A stretch of 64,000 bases of DNA from positions 8,692,501 to 8,756,500 of the forward strand of contig OY783200.1 in NCBI GenBank assembly GCA_963678675.1, given 5' to 3'. Below the pieces are notes generated by a model. It made no database searches and was not told where the DNA came from. It saw only the letters and a list, made by a program, of their open reading frames with translations. Below are positions 44,940 through 55,330 of this stretch, piece after piece; within the stretch, counting starts at the first letter, position 1; every line of letters starts with the position of its first letter. A program made the translations under genes and the position numbers. This DNA is from Xiphydria camelus (taxonomy: Eukaryota; Arthropoda; Insecta; Hymenoptera; Xiphydriidae).

Positions 44940-46617
44940 ATATTATCAATCCGAGACAGAAATATACTGCTCAAGGCTATTTACAGCAATTAAAGAACGG
45001 TGAACTGGAAGGCAATTTAAATACAATCTTTGAACGTCTTCGAAATTCTGCTGCATATTGGAAGACACCGAGAAATAATTTAAATTGTATGATACGTTAT
45101 TATGGTCCAGCAACGTGGTTTTTGACACTGAGTCCATCGGAATGGTTATGGACAGACTTAATAAAATATATTCGTGATGTAAATTCCCCACATTTTAACA
45201 AATTTTCCGAGAACGAATGTATCGTTCGAGATCCGGTATCAGTTTCTCGATTCTTGGATAATAAGTTTCATGGAATGATGGATTTCCTTTTGTCAGATGA
45301 CAATCCCATTGGAAAAATTAGTCATTACTTCTGGCATGGCGCCGTGAATATCAAGGCCGAGGGACTCAGCATTGGCACATGGTTCTTTGGGTAGAGGATG
45401 CACCAATTATGGGAATAAACTCCAATGAAAACGTTAGGCAATTTATAACGAAATATGTGACATGTCGTCTCCCGAACAAAGAAGTATCTCCAGTGTTGTA
45501 CAGACGCGTAAATACTCATCAGCGGCATAATCATAACAGTTATTGCTTAAGGACTAAGAAAGAAAAGTCTGGAGCAATTCTTAGTCGATGCAGGTTTGGG
45601 TTTCCAAGACCTGCTACTGAGGACTTTGTTTTAAGAGAACCAGCCGTATCAATTGCTGGTCGTAGACAATTAAAAACAAAAAGTCGACTCTACGATTTAC
45701 CTCGTAGTCTTGAAGAAGTGCTTATCAATGATTATAATCCTACTATCCTTTGTGCTTGGGAAGGAAATATGGATATTCAGTTCATTGGTGAAAATTCGAC
45801 ACTATTGACACAGTATTGTACAAAGTATGCAACGAAATTCGAAACTGCCACTGTATCGGATAGTGTCCATGATATTAATTCTACAAAGACGTTACGTCAA
45901 CGTTTATGGGGCTTTGCCTTTCGCAGTTTAAATCATAGAGAAATTGGTGCACTCGAAGCTGTAGATACACTTTGCATACCCTTATACGGGACTGATACGC
46001 ACACTACAATTAGATGGTTGGATGTGAACATAATTAGGAACCGTAAATTGAAACCCCGTAAAGATGTTGAAGAGTTAAATCCAGATTCAATCGAAATTTT
46101 TTGTCCATCACTGATCGATAACCATTACCCCAATCGTCCACAAGCGTTAGAAGCAATGTCACTATACGAATTCGCAACGTGGTACGACCTCGTGAAAACT
46201 GTACCCAAAAATGAAGATGTCGAAGTTCACCAAATTGGTTCTTCGCTATTTCTTAAGAAGCGTTCACGCGGTTATTTAATTAATCATTATAGGCATAATG
46301 TTAATACTTATCCAGAAAATTACTATTACGCTTTATTATTGCTATATCAGCCATGGAGAGATACGGACGAATTGAAAAACGGCTTCAATACATACACAGA
46401 ATCATTCGCAGCAAAAAAAGACATTTTGAAAGATGCATCAGAATATCATAAAGGATTAATGGATTTGCAAAGAGGATTAGAAAATATTAAAGAAGAGATT
46501 GAGAAACTCGAATCTTGTAATAAGAATGAGGAAAATGATAATGATTCTAATGCATCAAGTTCTGATGAATCTGACGTCGATGGATGTACGAAAAGATTTT
46601 CAAAACATCGCAGATAA
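44913..46617 (+). pseudogene. Helitron HUH Rep (rolling-circle initiator) segment
   Basis: Helitron_like_N domain: YYGPATWFLTLSPSEWLWTD, SVSRFLDNKFHGMMDFLL, then a one-base shift near 45340 and, in the second frame, REYQGRGTQHWHMVLWVEDA. HWH is the metal-binding HUH motif. The tyrosine box follows as STLLTQYCTKYATKFE. After it come ATWYDLVK and YYYALLLLYQPWR, the usual lead into the helicase. The domain would nick DNA and start rolling-circle transposition. The frame ends at 46617 by a further shift; the helicase frame takes over around 46560-46615. Confidence 0.85.
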
Positions 46618-46985
46618 AGCGATGGCTGATAAAAATCTACCAGAAATGATCTCCCAATTAAATGTAGATCAAGCTAGAATTTTTCAACGCGTTCAAAATG
46701 CCTTAACATCCAAAGATCGTCCATTAAGAATGTGCGTGGGTGGAGAAGGTGGGACGGGGAAAAGTCGATTGATTGTCACGATTAGATGTTGGACCAAAGA
46801 GTTTTTGAAGAAAGAAACTGCTGTTACCGCACCTACTGGTTTAGCAGCATTTAATATTAGCGGTTTAACCGCACATAGAGTATTCCAATTGCCAGTCGAA
46901 CATGGTCCTATCCCAAAATATAATGAGATCTCAGATGCTGTGTTGAAGGCTCTACGATTGCAGTTCAAAGATGTTATATTGATAA
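46560..46985 (+). pseudogene. Pif1-like helicase, N-terminal part
   Basis: Contains QLNVDQARIFQRVQNAL (Q-motif region), Walker A CVGGEGGTGKSRLI, then TAPTGLAAFNISGLTAHRVF (motif Ia). It ends FKDVILI, where the CACTG-ended element begins at 46986. The rest of the helicase starts at 49306. Confidence 0.88.
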
Positions 46986-49302
46986 CACTGATCGACAAAA
47001 TTTAACTTTTTGTCTGTTAAATGAATTACAATGCCTGTTTCTAATGGAATTTTTTGCTCTGATTTTAAATTTACATAGCATTTTTTTGTAACGGGTAAGG
47101 TTTTCTTGTAATACTAAATTAAAAGGTTCATACTGTCGTAAAGTGATTAGTATTATTTAATGTACTGACATGTATTAATCTCAATCAAAATGGATAGTTT
47201 TTAACGATTTTCTACTGTATTTGGCTTGAGGAACATCCCTTTTTAGTGTCCAACAATAGTCTGCTAGCATATTTGGATTCCATTTTCCCTGATAGCGTTT
47301 TTCTATGGTTGAAATATCTTGGTGGAACCGCTCGCCGTGTTCGTCGCTCACATCGCCTAGATTTTCGGGAAAGAAGTCCAAGTGTGAATCCAGAAAATGT
47401 ATTTTTAAGGACATGTTACATCCCAGAGCTTTATAATTTAGAAGGAGTTCTGAAACTAGTTCTCTATAGTTCTCAGCTTTTCTATTGCCAAGAAATTCTG
47501 TTACGACATTTTTGAAAGACTTCCATGCAGCTTTTTCAACCTCATTCAAACTTTCTTCAAAGCAATAGTCGTTTATAAGTTCCCTTATTTGTGGGCCTAT
47601 AAATATACCCTCTTTTATTTTAGTTTCACTGATCCTAGGGAATTTGTTCTTTAAGTACAAAATACCTTGACCACTTTTATCCATCGCCTTCACAAAATTT
47701 TTCATTAATCCAAGTTTGATGTGCAAGGGAGGAAGATATACGTGTTCAGGGTTTACAAGTGGTTGAGAAGTAACGTTTTTTTGTCCAGGTATCAGATTTC
47801 TTTTAGGCCATTGCTGTTTGACAAAATGATTTTTTCGATCTCTGCTATCCCATTCGCATAGAAAACAACAAAATTTAGTATATCCTGTTTGGAGCCCTAA
47901 CAAAAGCGCTATAACTTTCAAATCGCCGCATATATTCCAAGAATACTGTTGGTATTGTATCTTCGATAGCAAATTCTTCATGTTGTCATACGTCTCTTTC
48001 ATATGAGCTGCGTAGGCAAGAGGAATCGAAGGTTTCTTATTTCCAATGTGAAGAAGCACGGCTTTTAAACTTAGTTTAGAGGAATCTATAAACAACCTCC
48101 ATTCGTTAACATCATGGTGGTATCCTAACTCACTCAGTAATGAATCAACGTCAGTACAATATATTAAATTTCCTTCTGCGGAGAACAAGCGCTTGAAGTC
48201 GTCTTCTCTTCGACGATAGAAAGAAATTGTAGTTCCCTTCTCGAGAAGATTCCAACCCTTTAATCTGGACGCCAACAATTCTGCCTGATTTTTTGATAAG
48301 TTTAGATCACGAACTAGATCATTGAGTTCAGCCTGATTGATTCTATGAGGTTCTGCAGACATTTCACAAAAATCTGGGTCTTCAATGTCGTCTTTTTCTG
48401 GGCTTAATTGTAAATTTTCATCGCCAGTATTTTCGGTATCTAAACTCCAATTTTCTGGTGGCGCTGGGATTGGAAGCTCGTCGCTGTGAGGAACAGGCCT
48501 GATAGCTGAAGCAAGGTTGGGATATTCAATGGTCTTCTTGGTCTTGCTTGTTATTCCAGCAATTTTTGTAATGCAGAAATAACAGTCAGTGAAGTGATCC
48601 TTTGGCTCCCTCCATACCATTGGAATTGCAAATGGCATATATCGTGACTTTCCGTGAAGCCAACCACTGAGTAATGTTACACAAGACGCACAACAAATAT
48701 GAGGGGCCCAAGGTTTTTCCTGATCACCGATTTTACACCCAAAATAAAGCTCATATGCCTTTTTTATCAAGGGAGTAATATTCCTTCTTTGGGACTTCAA
48801 TGTTAGTTCACCACACACATAACAGAAATTGTTTGGATGATTTTCACAATTTCGCGGCATTTTAAGAAATCTGTTTTTACAAAAATAAACACTAGATTGC
48901 AAGGTAAAGACGAGTAGTTCACTGTAAATTAATAGAAACACCTTTCACACTCGACACGCAGATCTAAACTAAACTGAAGAGACTCACGTAAGCAACGCGC
49001 CGATATTATCAAGCTGGCTGGACTTGTTTTGACAGGTCTGGCGTGTACTTGGTATCCTTATTGGAATCTACATTATGATACATTGTTGACGATCACCTTC
49101 TTTCGATACAGCCGAAAGCATATAAAGTTACATACAAAAATACACATTATTATCTAGGAAATATAAAAGTTATTAAAAATGTAAAATTACAAAAAAACTG
49201 AGCCCGATGGGCAATTTCTGTTGTTATATTCGACTTTAGCGTAGCAAAATACATAAGAAACAGCTATAGTTATCCATTTAACAAAATCACTGTTGACCAG
49301 TG
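46986..49302 (-). mobile_element. CACTG-ended DNA transposon, copy 1 (Chapaev3-like?)
   Basis: 2317 bp beginning CACTGATCGACA and ending (complement) CACTGGTCAACAGTG, flanked by TAA at 46983-46985 and 49303-49305. Excising it with one TAA rebuilds GTT ATA TTG ATA ATT ATT GAT GAA, i.e. VILIIIDE, the expected Walker B approach of Pif1. One intact ORF on the - strand. CAC ends and a 3-bp duplication fit the CMC/Chapaev3 group, but I cannot confirm the superfamily. Confidence 0.88.
47181..48860 (-). CDS. putative transposase of the CACTG-ended element, copy 1
   Basis: 559-aa intact ORF starting MPRNCENHPNNFCYVCGE; an ATG-less extension upstream is possible but this start matches the second copy. 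Four zinc-binding-looking pairs: FCYVCGE, CCASC, DCYFC and CCFLCEWDSRDRKNH. Conserved acidic positions include WRLFIDSSK and CGDLKVIALLLG. Other family words are DLNLSKNQAELLASRLKGWN, PPLHIKLGLMKNFVKA, LDSHLDFFPENLG and EHGERFHQDI. I know this protein type as widespread and repeat-borne in arthropods; a transposase role is inferred from the precise TIR/TSD boundaries. No disruption seen. Confidence 0.8.
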   Translation of the reverse strand: MPRNCENHPNNFCYVCGELTLKSQRRNITPLIKKAYELYFGCKIGDQEKPWAPHICCASCVTLLSGWLHGKSRYMPFAIPMVWREPKDHFTDCYFCITKIAGITSKTKKTIEYPNLASAIRPVPHSDELPIPAPPENWSLDTENTGDENLQLSPEKDDIEDPDFCEMSAEPHRINQAELNDLVRDLNLSKNQAELLASRLKGWNLLEKGTTISFYRRREDDFKRLFSAEGNLIYCTDVDSLLSELGYHHDVNEWRLFIDSSKLSLKAVLLHIGNKKPSIPLAYAAHMKETYDNMKNLLSKIQYQQYSWNICGDLKVIALLLGLQTGYTKFCCFLCEWDSRDRKNHFVKQQWPKRNLIPGQKNVTSQPLVNPEHVYLPPLHIKLGLMKNFVKAMDKSGQGILYLKNKFPRISETKIKEGIFIGPQIRELINDYCFEESLNEVEKAAWKSFKNVVTEFLGNRKAENYRELVSELLLNYKALGCNMSLKIHFLDSHLDFFPENLGDVSDEHGERFHQDISTIEKRYQGKWNPNMLADYCWTLKRDVPQAKYSRKSLKTIHFD

Positions 49303-49305
49303 TAA

Positions 49306-50441
49306 TTATTGATGAAATATCGATGATTTCGAATATTATCTTACTGTACATCAATCAAAGATTGATAGAAATATTCAATACTTCAGATGTCGAAGATGGT
49401 TGGTTTGGTGGCTTACATTTACTTGTCTTTGGTGACTTTCTGCAATTGCCACCCGTACGTCAAGGTCCAGTATATGAAACTTTAACATCGTCTGCACATA
49501 CAAAGGTGATGGGTTCACTGGGAAACATCAACCTTTGGAAATAACTTTTTAGTTACGATGAACTACGAATTAATATGCGACAAAAAACAGACCAAACCTA
49601 TGGAGATTTATTATCTAGATTGAGAATTGGTGCTCTAACCGGCGATGATATTAAGTTATTACAACAGTGATTAATTAGAATCGACAGTTCTTTATCATAC
49701 GATGATCGATTACGTGAACTATGTAATCATATAAATAAATTACCAGACGATACAGTTGTCTTATTACCAACATGTAAGCAATGTCATTTGCTAAATTTTG
49801 AAATGCTCAAAGAGATTCCTTCAGATGAATTATTACTTACAGCTGACGATAAAATTGATTATCCGAAAAATGTTTCGAAAAAAGCTGCAGAAATTTTACG
49901 AAAGCTGGAAAATGATTCATCTAATACTGCTGGTCTTGAACGAGTCATTGTAATCAAATTAGGTTCAAAGATTATGATTAGACGTAATATCGATATCAGT
50001 ATAGGGCTTGTCAATGGAACCATTTGTCGCGTAATTGCAGTATCCAAAAGCTTGGACAACGCGAATATTGAATCAATTACTGTTCGTTTAAGTAACGGAA
50101 ACGAACAAATAATCGAACGTGTGAGTGTTAAATTTCAAATTATGAATGGTGCTTATGTGATTCGTAAGCAATTTCCAATCAGTTTGAGCTATGGCATAAC
50201 TGTACACAAGAGTCAAGGTTTGAGTTTACAAAATGCTGTCGTTGATGCTGGCAATAGCATATTTACTTGTGGACAGACATACGTTGCGCTTTCAAGAGTA
50301 ACGACATTGCAAGGTTTGCACTTGATTAATTTCGATCCACACAGCATGAAAGTGAATGTATCCGCCATAGAAGAATATAATCGGTTGAGGAAGATTTACC
50401 GGCCGGATCTTCCCCAAATTGATATATCTCATAAGCGATAG
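49306..50441 (+). pseudogene. Pif1-like helicase, C-terminal part
   Basis: Walker B IIDEISMIS, motif III VFGDFLQLPPV, then NMRQKTDQTYGDLLSRLRIG, and near the end PISLSYGITVHKSQGLSL (motif V) and YVALSRVTTLQGLHL (motif VI). One frame throughout, with in-frame stops at 49542-49544 (TAA), 49668-49670 (TGA) and 50439-50441 (TAG). The helicase would unwind DNA for rolling-circle transposition; this copy cannot be translated whole. Confidence 0.9.
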
Positions 50442-51370
50442 GGTAAAGTACTTGATTTCCCGTGGGCCATTCCACAACAAAATCTTAATTCTGAAAATAA
50501 TGATCAATCACCACCTGAGCAGTTGGGATGGATAATTCATGGCTTGCAAAATAATGATGGTATTTACAGTTATGTAAATGCAGTTTTGCAGTGTATCTTC
50601 CATTCTTCTTTAATACGAAGCCGTTTACTTAAGAAAAAAAATAGTTCATCCACTATTATAGAAACGATGTTGAAAACATACGTGGACAACTCTGCTGCTC
50701 TTGATCCTACTGAGATTAGACAGTTTGCTGGCGGGGTATTCAGTAGTGAATATGAGCAGGATCCAGCTCAGTTTCTAGAAACGCTGTTTAGTAAAACTGA
50801 TGGTTATATAGGTAATTTAGTCAACGTTCGACGCAACTATACTGTACGGTGCAAGCGATGTAACTACGTATTCAATAATACATCTAATACATATACTTCG
50901 TCAGTACCATTACCTTCAAATGGGCGTGCAATTCTTCTGCAGTAGTTAATAGATGATTCTTATTCGCATTGGCATGTTTATGATGATATTTGCAATGAAT
51001 GTTCTACTCGGACTGAAATGAGTCGCAAGGTCGGCATCGAAGCTGTAAATGATGTGGTAATAATTAAATTAAATTTATTTACGAATAAGGGCGAAATTTC
51101 AGCGGTGCATGCAAAAGGATTTCTTAAAACTATTCCAACGTCTCGAGTTAATATATGTAACAACATATATACTGTCATAAGTGGTATCTTTACATGTGAT
51201 GAAACAATTCGTCATGGTCATTGGAAGAGTATACTTAGAGAGTTGAAGGTAAAACGTCTTCATGGATTTCTCTAGACGACCAAAATATAAGAAAAATCCG
51301 ATGGCCTGTAAATTCGAAAGCGGTATATGTTTTATTTCTCCAAAATACTAAGGCAAAGTCAAAAATATAA
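50442..51370 (+). pseudogene. USP (C19) deubiquitinase-like domain at the Helitron C-terminus
   Basis: Same frame as the helicase after TAG 50441. Cys box reads GLQNNDGIYSYVNAVLQC; the position of the catalytic Cys is Ser (AGT). Then RQFAGG.FSSEYEQDPAQFLETL, a zinc-binding pair CKRCNYVF, an in-frame TAG at 50943-50945, CNECSTRTEMS, and the His box region RHGHWKSIL. A 2-base duplication near 51240 (GAGAG for GAG) shifts the frame to a false stop at 51275; the other frame continues WISLDDQNIRKIRWPVNSKA to TAA 51368-51370. The paralog at 63232 keeps the unshifted frame. Confidence 0.8.
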
Positions 51371-51895
51371 GGGCTCTCTAGTCTATAAATCTCTTTCAAA
51401 ATATCACGAGAATAAATCAAAAGTAACGTAGTTATAATTAATTGGCTCGTATCGGTATAAAATGTGAGACTTTCATTTTGTGATAATAAAAAGCTGTTCT
51501 CCTACATGTACGTATTCTCCTCATGAATAAATTCCAAAAAATAGTGAAATTCCCCCACAAAATTACGTCGAAAGATATCCTCGATAAGGTACAGCTCGAT
51601 AAGATTGTACTTGTCAGGGCTGAATTATATAGGGTTTTTATAATTATTTTAGGAAGTCCCAGAAGAATACAGGTGCAGCAAAATATCGATGCTCTGTGCT
51701 AGAAATTTATTCACGAGTAAGGGTGAAATTTCAGCGGTGCATGCAAAAGGATTTCTTAAAACTATTCCAACGTCTCGAGTTAATATATGTAACAACATAT
51801 ACCGAATGTCCTCTGGCAAAAACTCCCGATTTTGAATTTCCCTGACATTTAGCTGGAAGTGGTTGAGTCGGTACTTTAAGAGTTGGCTTCGTAGT
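51371..51895. other. Helitron 3' region and partial duplicate
   Basis: 51371-51570 is the non-coding 3' part shared with 63380-63580. Around 51700-51805 a 95-bp stretch duplicates USP coding sequence from 51075-51170 (TTTCAGCGGTGCATGCAAAA...ACAACATATA). No CTRR end with hairpin could be fixed. Confidence 0.6.
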
Positions 51896-53889
51896 CGGGG
51901 AGGCAGCGACACTTTTACCGTGGTCATTTCACCAAGGCTGGTTTTCATTCACATGATAGATTCCATACTGTGTATGAGCGAAATGCTTGTCAGCTGCCGC
52001 ACCGGCGGTGGGGGTGAGTACAGTAGATCCTCAAACGCGTAAAAAAACTAGAGAAATAAAGTGATATCACCAAAGTTCAATTCTTGTTTATGGTTTATTT
52101 ACATTATGTAATTATAAAAAATCGTAGTCAGCCGGACATATTTCGGGGGGAAATGTGTCAGCTGGGACAATAAACATGCAGCGCGCCGGCTAAAGAGGCT
52201 CCGACTTTATCGACTTTTCCCCCGCAATTCGGCTAGCTGATTTTTATTTATATTTAATACAAGTAATACTGGTTCGTGCGATCAAATTTCAACTTCAGTA
52301 GTATAAAGAGACATTATATTTTTTGCCACAAAAGATTCGATGGTTTATTTACATTATGTAATTTAAAAGAAAATCGTAGCAGCTGTTGACGTATACTTGC
52401 GCAATACAGACGCCACACAAACTAATACCACCATACTTTAAATTAAGTTATGTGATTGCTAATTCATTATATTTTATGAAAAACATCATCAGCTAGGTGT
52501 ATGGTGGGGGTCAGTCCGTTTGCTGGGACAAAAAACATGTAGCGCACCGGCTAAAGAGGCTGCGCATTTATAATTTCAGCTGACGACTTTTCCCCCGCAA
52601 TTCAGCCAGCCGACTTTTATTTATATCTAGTACGAATAATAATGGTTCGTGTAATCAAACTTCAGGTCTGGTAGTATAAAGAAACATGAAATTTATTGTC
52701 TAAAAAGAGTCTATCTTGCTTGCAATTTTAATGGTGATAATAATTATTATTGTAGTTAATTATGTTATTTATTATTATCTAACTATTTAATAATATTTGT
52801 TAGAAATAAATAAGTTATAGAAATCAATAGAAGATTTATTGTATAGAAGGCGATATAAATGTAAGAGTAAATATCTAAAAGCCATGCGGTACAGCTGAAG
52901 TGCGGATCTCTGGTAGATCTTTTGTAGCAATAAATTTCATATTTCTTTATACTACTGCAGCTGAAATTTGATTACACGAACTATTATTATTCGTACTAGA
53001 TATAAATAAAAGTCGGCTGGCTGAATTGCGGGGGAAAAGTCGTCAGCTGAAATTATAAATGCGCAGCCTCTTTAGCCGGTGCGCTACATGTTTTTTGTCC
53101 CAGCTGACGGACTGACCCCCACTATACACCTATCTGACGATGTTTTTCATAAAATATAATGAATTAGCAATCACATAACTTAATTTAAAGCATGGTGGTA
53201 TTAGTTTACGTGGCGTCTATATTGCGCAAGTATACGTCAACAGCTGACACATTTCCCCCCGAAATATGTTCAGCTGACTACGATTTTTTATAATTACATA
53301 ATATAAATAAACCATGGAATCTTTTGTTGCAAAAAAATATAATGTCTCTTTATACTACTAAGGGCCGGTTTTACCAACAGGTATAAACGCGGTATAGCAC
53401 TATACTGAGAATAACCATAAGGCTTATTGCTGGTTATTCTCAGTATAGCGCTATACCGCGATTATACCGTGTTGGTAAAACCGGCCCTAAAGTTGAAATT
53501 TGATCGCACGAACCAGTATTACTTGTATTAAATATAAATAAAAGTCAGCTAGCCGAATTGCGGGGGGAAAGTCGATAAAGTCGCAGCCTCTTTAGCCGGC
53601 GTGCTGCATGTTTATTGTCCCAGCTGACACATTTCCCCCCGAAATATGTCCAGCTGACTACGATTTTTTATAATAACATAATGTAAATAAACCATAAACA
53701 AAAATTGAACTTTGGTGATATCACTTTATTTCTCTAGTTTTTTTACGCGTTTGAGGCTCTACTGTACACACCCCCACCGCCGGTGCGGCAGCTGACAAGC
53801 ATTTCGCTCACACACAGTATGGAATCTATCATGTGAATGAAAACCAGCCTTGGTGAAATGACTACGGTAAAAATGTCGCTGCCTCCCGG
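51896..53889. repeat. 2-kb palindromic foldback element
   Basis: Left end CGGGGAGGCAGCGACA, right end its near-complement. The arms (about 51896-52700 and 52915-53889) match almost throughout, including CCCCCACCGCCGGTGCGG and repeated CAGCTGAC words; the centre near 52700-52915 is unique. The right arm carries a 128-bp MITE that the left lacks. No ORF. Confidence 0.88.
53361..53488. repeat. MITE GGGCCGGTTTTACCAAC (full copy) nested in the palindrome
   Basis: Inverted ends GGGCCGGTTTTACCAACA and complement with TAA on both sides. Inner words GGTATAGCACTATACTGAGA are also inverted. Same family as the remnant at 21934-21972. Confidence 0.85.
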
Positions 53890-53944
53890 ACTATCGGAAG
53901 AGTGCGCTGCGGACTTACGAGCCGAGCGAAAACTGTCAAAAGTC

Positions 53945-55131
53945 TGATCTCCCGGTAGCTGTCAAATCGGGAGATCGAAATCGTTAATTTGTAAATAATG
54001 ATTACTAATGTGTAGAAGTGATAATAAATAATCATTCGGGTTTCTTCGATGAGATTCCCCAAGTGTTTAAAAACCTGTGTCCGATTTTTGCCCATAACTG
54101 TTGCTTCAACTTCCAGTGATATTATTAAGTATTACTGCAGAACGAGTAGGTTAGAAGATTTTCATGAAGATTCATGATTTTTTGACATGTCATCTCGTAC
54201 AGGTGCAACTGAAGCGGATCTAGCTCGTGTCCTGTTCGTAAAAAGATGACTCGATGGACATTGGAGAATGTCAGACTTGTCACCGAGCGCTTATTTCCCA
54301 CGGTACATTAATTGCAATACGCGCTTCTCGTTTCAACTATTCCAGCGTTAAATAACTTTTACTTCTTTCAAGCTAATAACCTTTTATGAACTGTTCGTGG
54401 TAGGAGGCAGCGATCATTAATAGCGACTCGTCGTAGACAAGTGTGCCGAACTACTACTGCGATAATGTGCCCAAGCTCACGGTCTATTCTGCGATTAACG
54501 TTAACGTAATCGTGATTATGCTCGGGTGAAGGGTATTCCAAAAGAGGTAAAGTTGATACTAAACATCGGACGCTGTAAGCTGACTTGCTAGTGTATGCTT
54601 CGCAACTGGATCATCATCGCAGGAATAATTTGTCTACGATTAGTCACAATCATTGATCGCTGCCCCCTACGATCAACAATTCGTACAAGAGGTAAATACT
54701 TTGAAAGAAGTGAAAGTTATTTAAAGCAGGAATAGTTGAAATGAAAAGCGCATATTGCAATGAAAATACCGTGGGTGAAAGGCGCTCGGTGATAAGGTCG
54801 ACAATGTCTGGATGTCGATCGACTCATTTTCTTCAGGATAGGACAGGAGTTACATCCTCTTTGTTTGCACCTTATGAAAGGGGACATGCAAGGAAACCGT
54901 CAAAAACTTCATGAAAATCTTGTAACCTACTCGTTCTGCAGTAATTATTTACTTAATCGCTGGAAGTTGAAGCCACAGTTATGGACACCGATTTTTAAAC
55001 ATTTGGGGAAACTCATCGAAGAAACCCGAATAATTATTTATCACTTCTACACATTATTCATTATTATTTACAAATTAACAATTTCGAGGTTAGATACTTC
55101 GATCTCCCGAATTGATAGCTACCGGCAGATC
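53945..55131. repeat. 1.2-kb palindromic foldback element
   Basis: Arms of about 570 bp, from GATCTCCCGGTAGCTGTCAA to TTGATAGCTACCGGCAGATC, symmetric around about 54540. Shared inner blocks include TTCATGAAGATT / AAAATCTTG and GGCAGCGATCATTAATAGCG. Related stem words occur in the MITEs at 61860-61960 and 62150-62280. No gene. Confidence 0.85.
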
Positions 55132-55330
55132 AGGGGCCCCTTTCTCGAACTCGCTCGTATCTTTGCGTGCACGCATCTTAGCGAATAGACCAATCACAAG
55201 TATTCCATATCAGGAAACGTATACGCATCTTAGCGAGGAGACCAATCAGGACCCCCACCACAACGGAATACTTGATCCTGATTGGTCTATTCGCTAAGAT
55301 TCGTATACGTAACTTTGCGAGTGACTCGAG
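55132..55330. repeat. hairpin element with the conserved loop (double)
   Basis: GGGGCCCCTTTCTCGAACTC at the left and CTCGAGAAATT at the right. The inner hairpin TCTTAGCG...CCAATCAGGACCCCC / CACAACGGAATACTTGATCC matches the loci at 11.5, 25.7 and 35.8-36.0 kb. It interrupts the right end of the preceding palindrome. Confidence 0.75.

Larger units (their letters stand above)
37788..51570 (+). mobile_element. Degenerate Helitron with Ulp1, Rep, Pif1 and USP domains
   Basis: A single + strand polyprotein can be followed from ATG 37788 to about 51370, interrupted by three later insertions (38297-38577, 39346-42106, 46986-49302) and broken by about six frameshifts and five stop codons. Without insertions it is roughly 8.1 kb, about 2700 codons. 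Order: two Ulp1/C48 protease domains, Lys-rich linker, DUF6570-like region, Helitron-type HUH Rep, Pif1-family SF1B helicase, USP/C19 domain. Rep plus Pif1 defines a Helitron. The 3' 350 bp is repeated at 63228-63580. Exact ends are not determined. Confidence 0.85.

Noticed and set aside
37788..51370. Maverick/Polinton or virus-derived element, because of the Ulp1-like protease
   Set aside because: No protein-primed DNA polymerase, packaging ATPase, capsid or integrase; the HUH Rep and Pif1 order is that of a Helitron.
51896..55131. Reading the large palindromes as assembly artefacts and omitting them
   Set aside because: Arms differ by small changes and one carries a MITE with its own target duplication, which an artificial fold-back would not produce.
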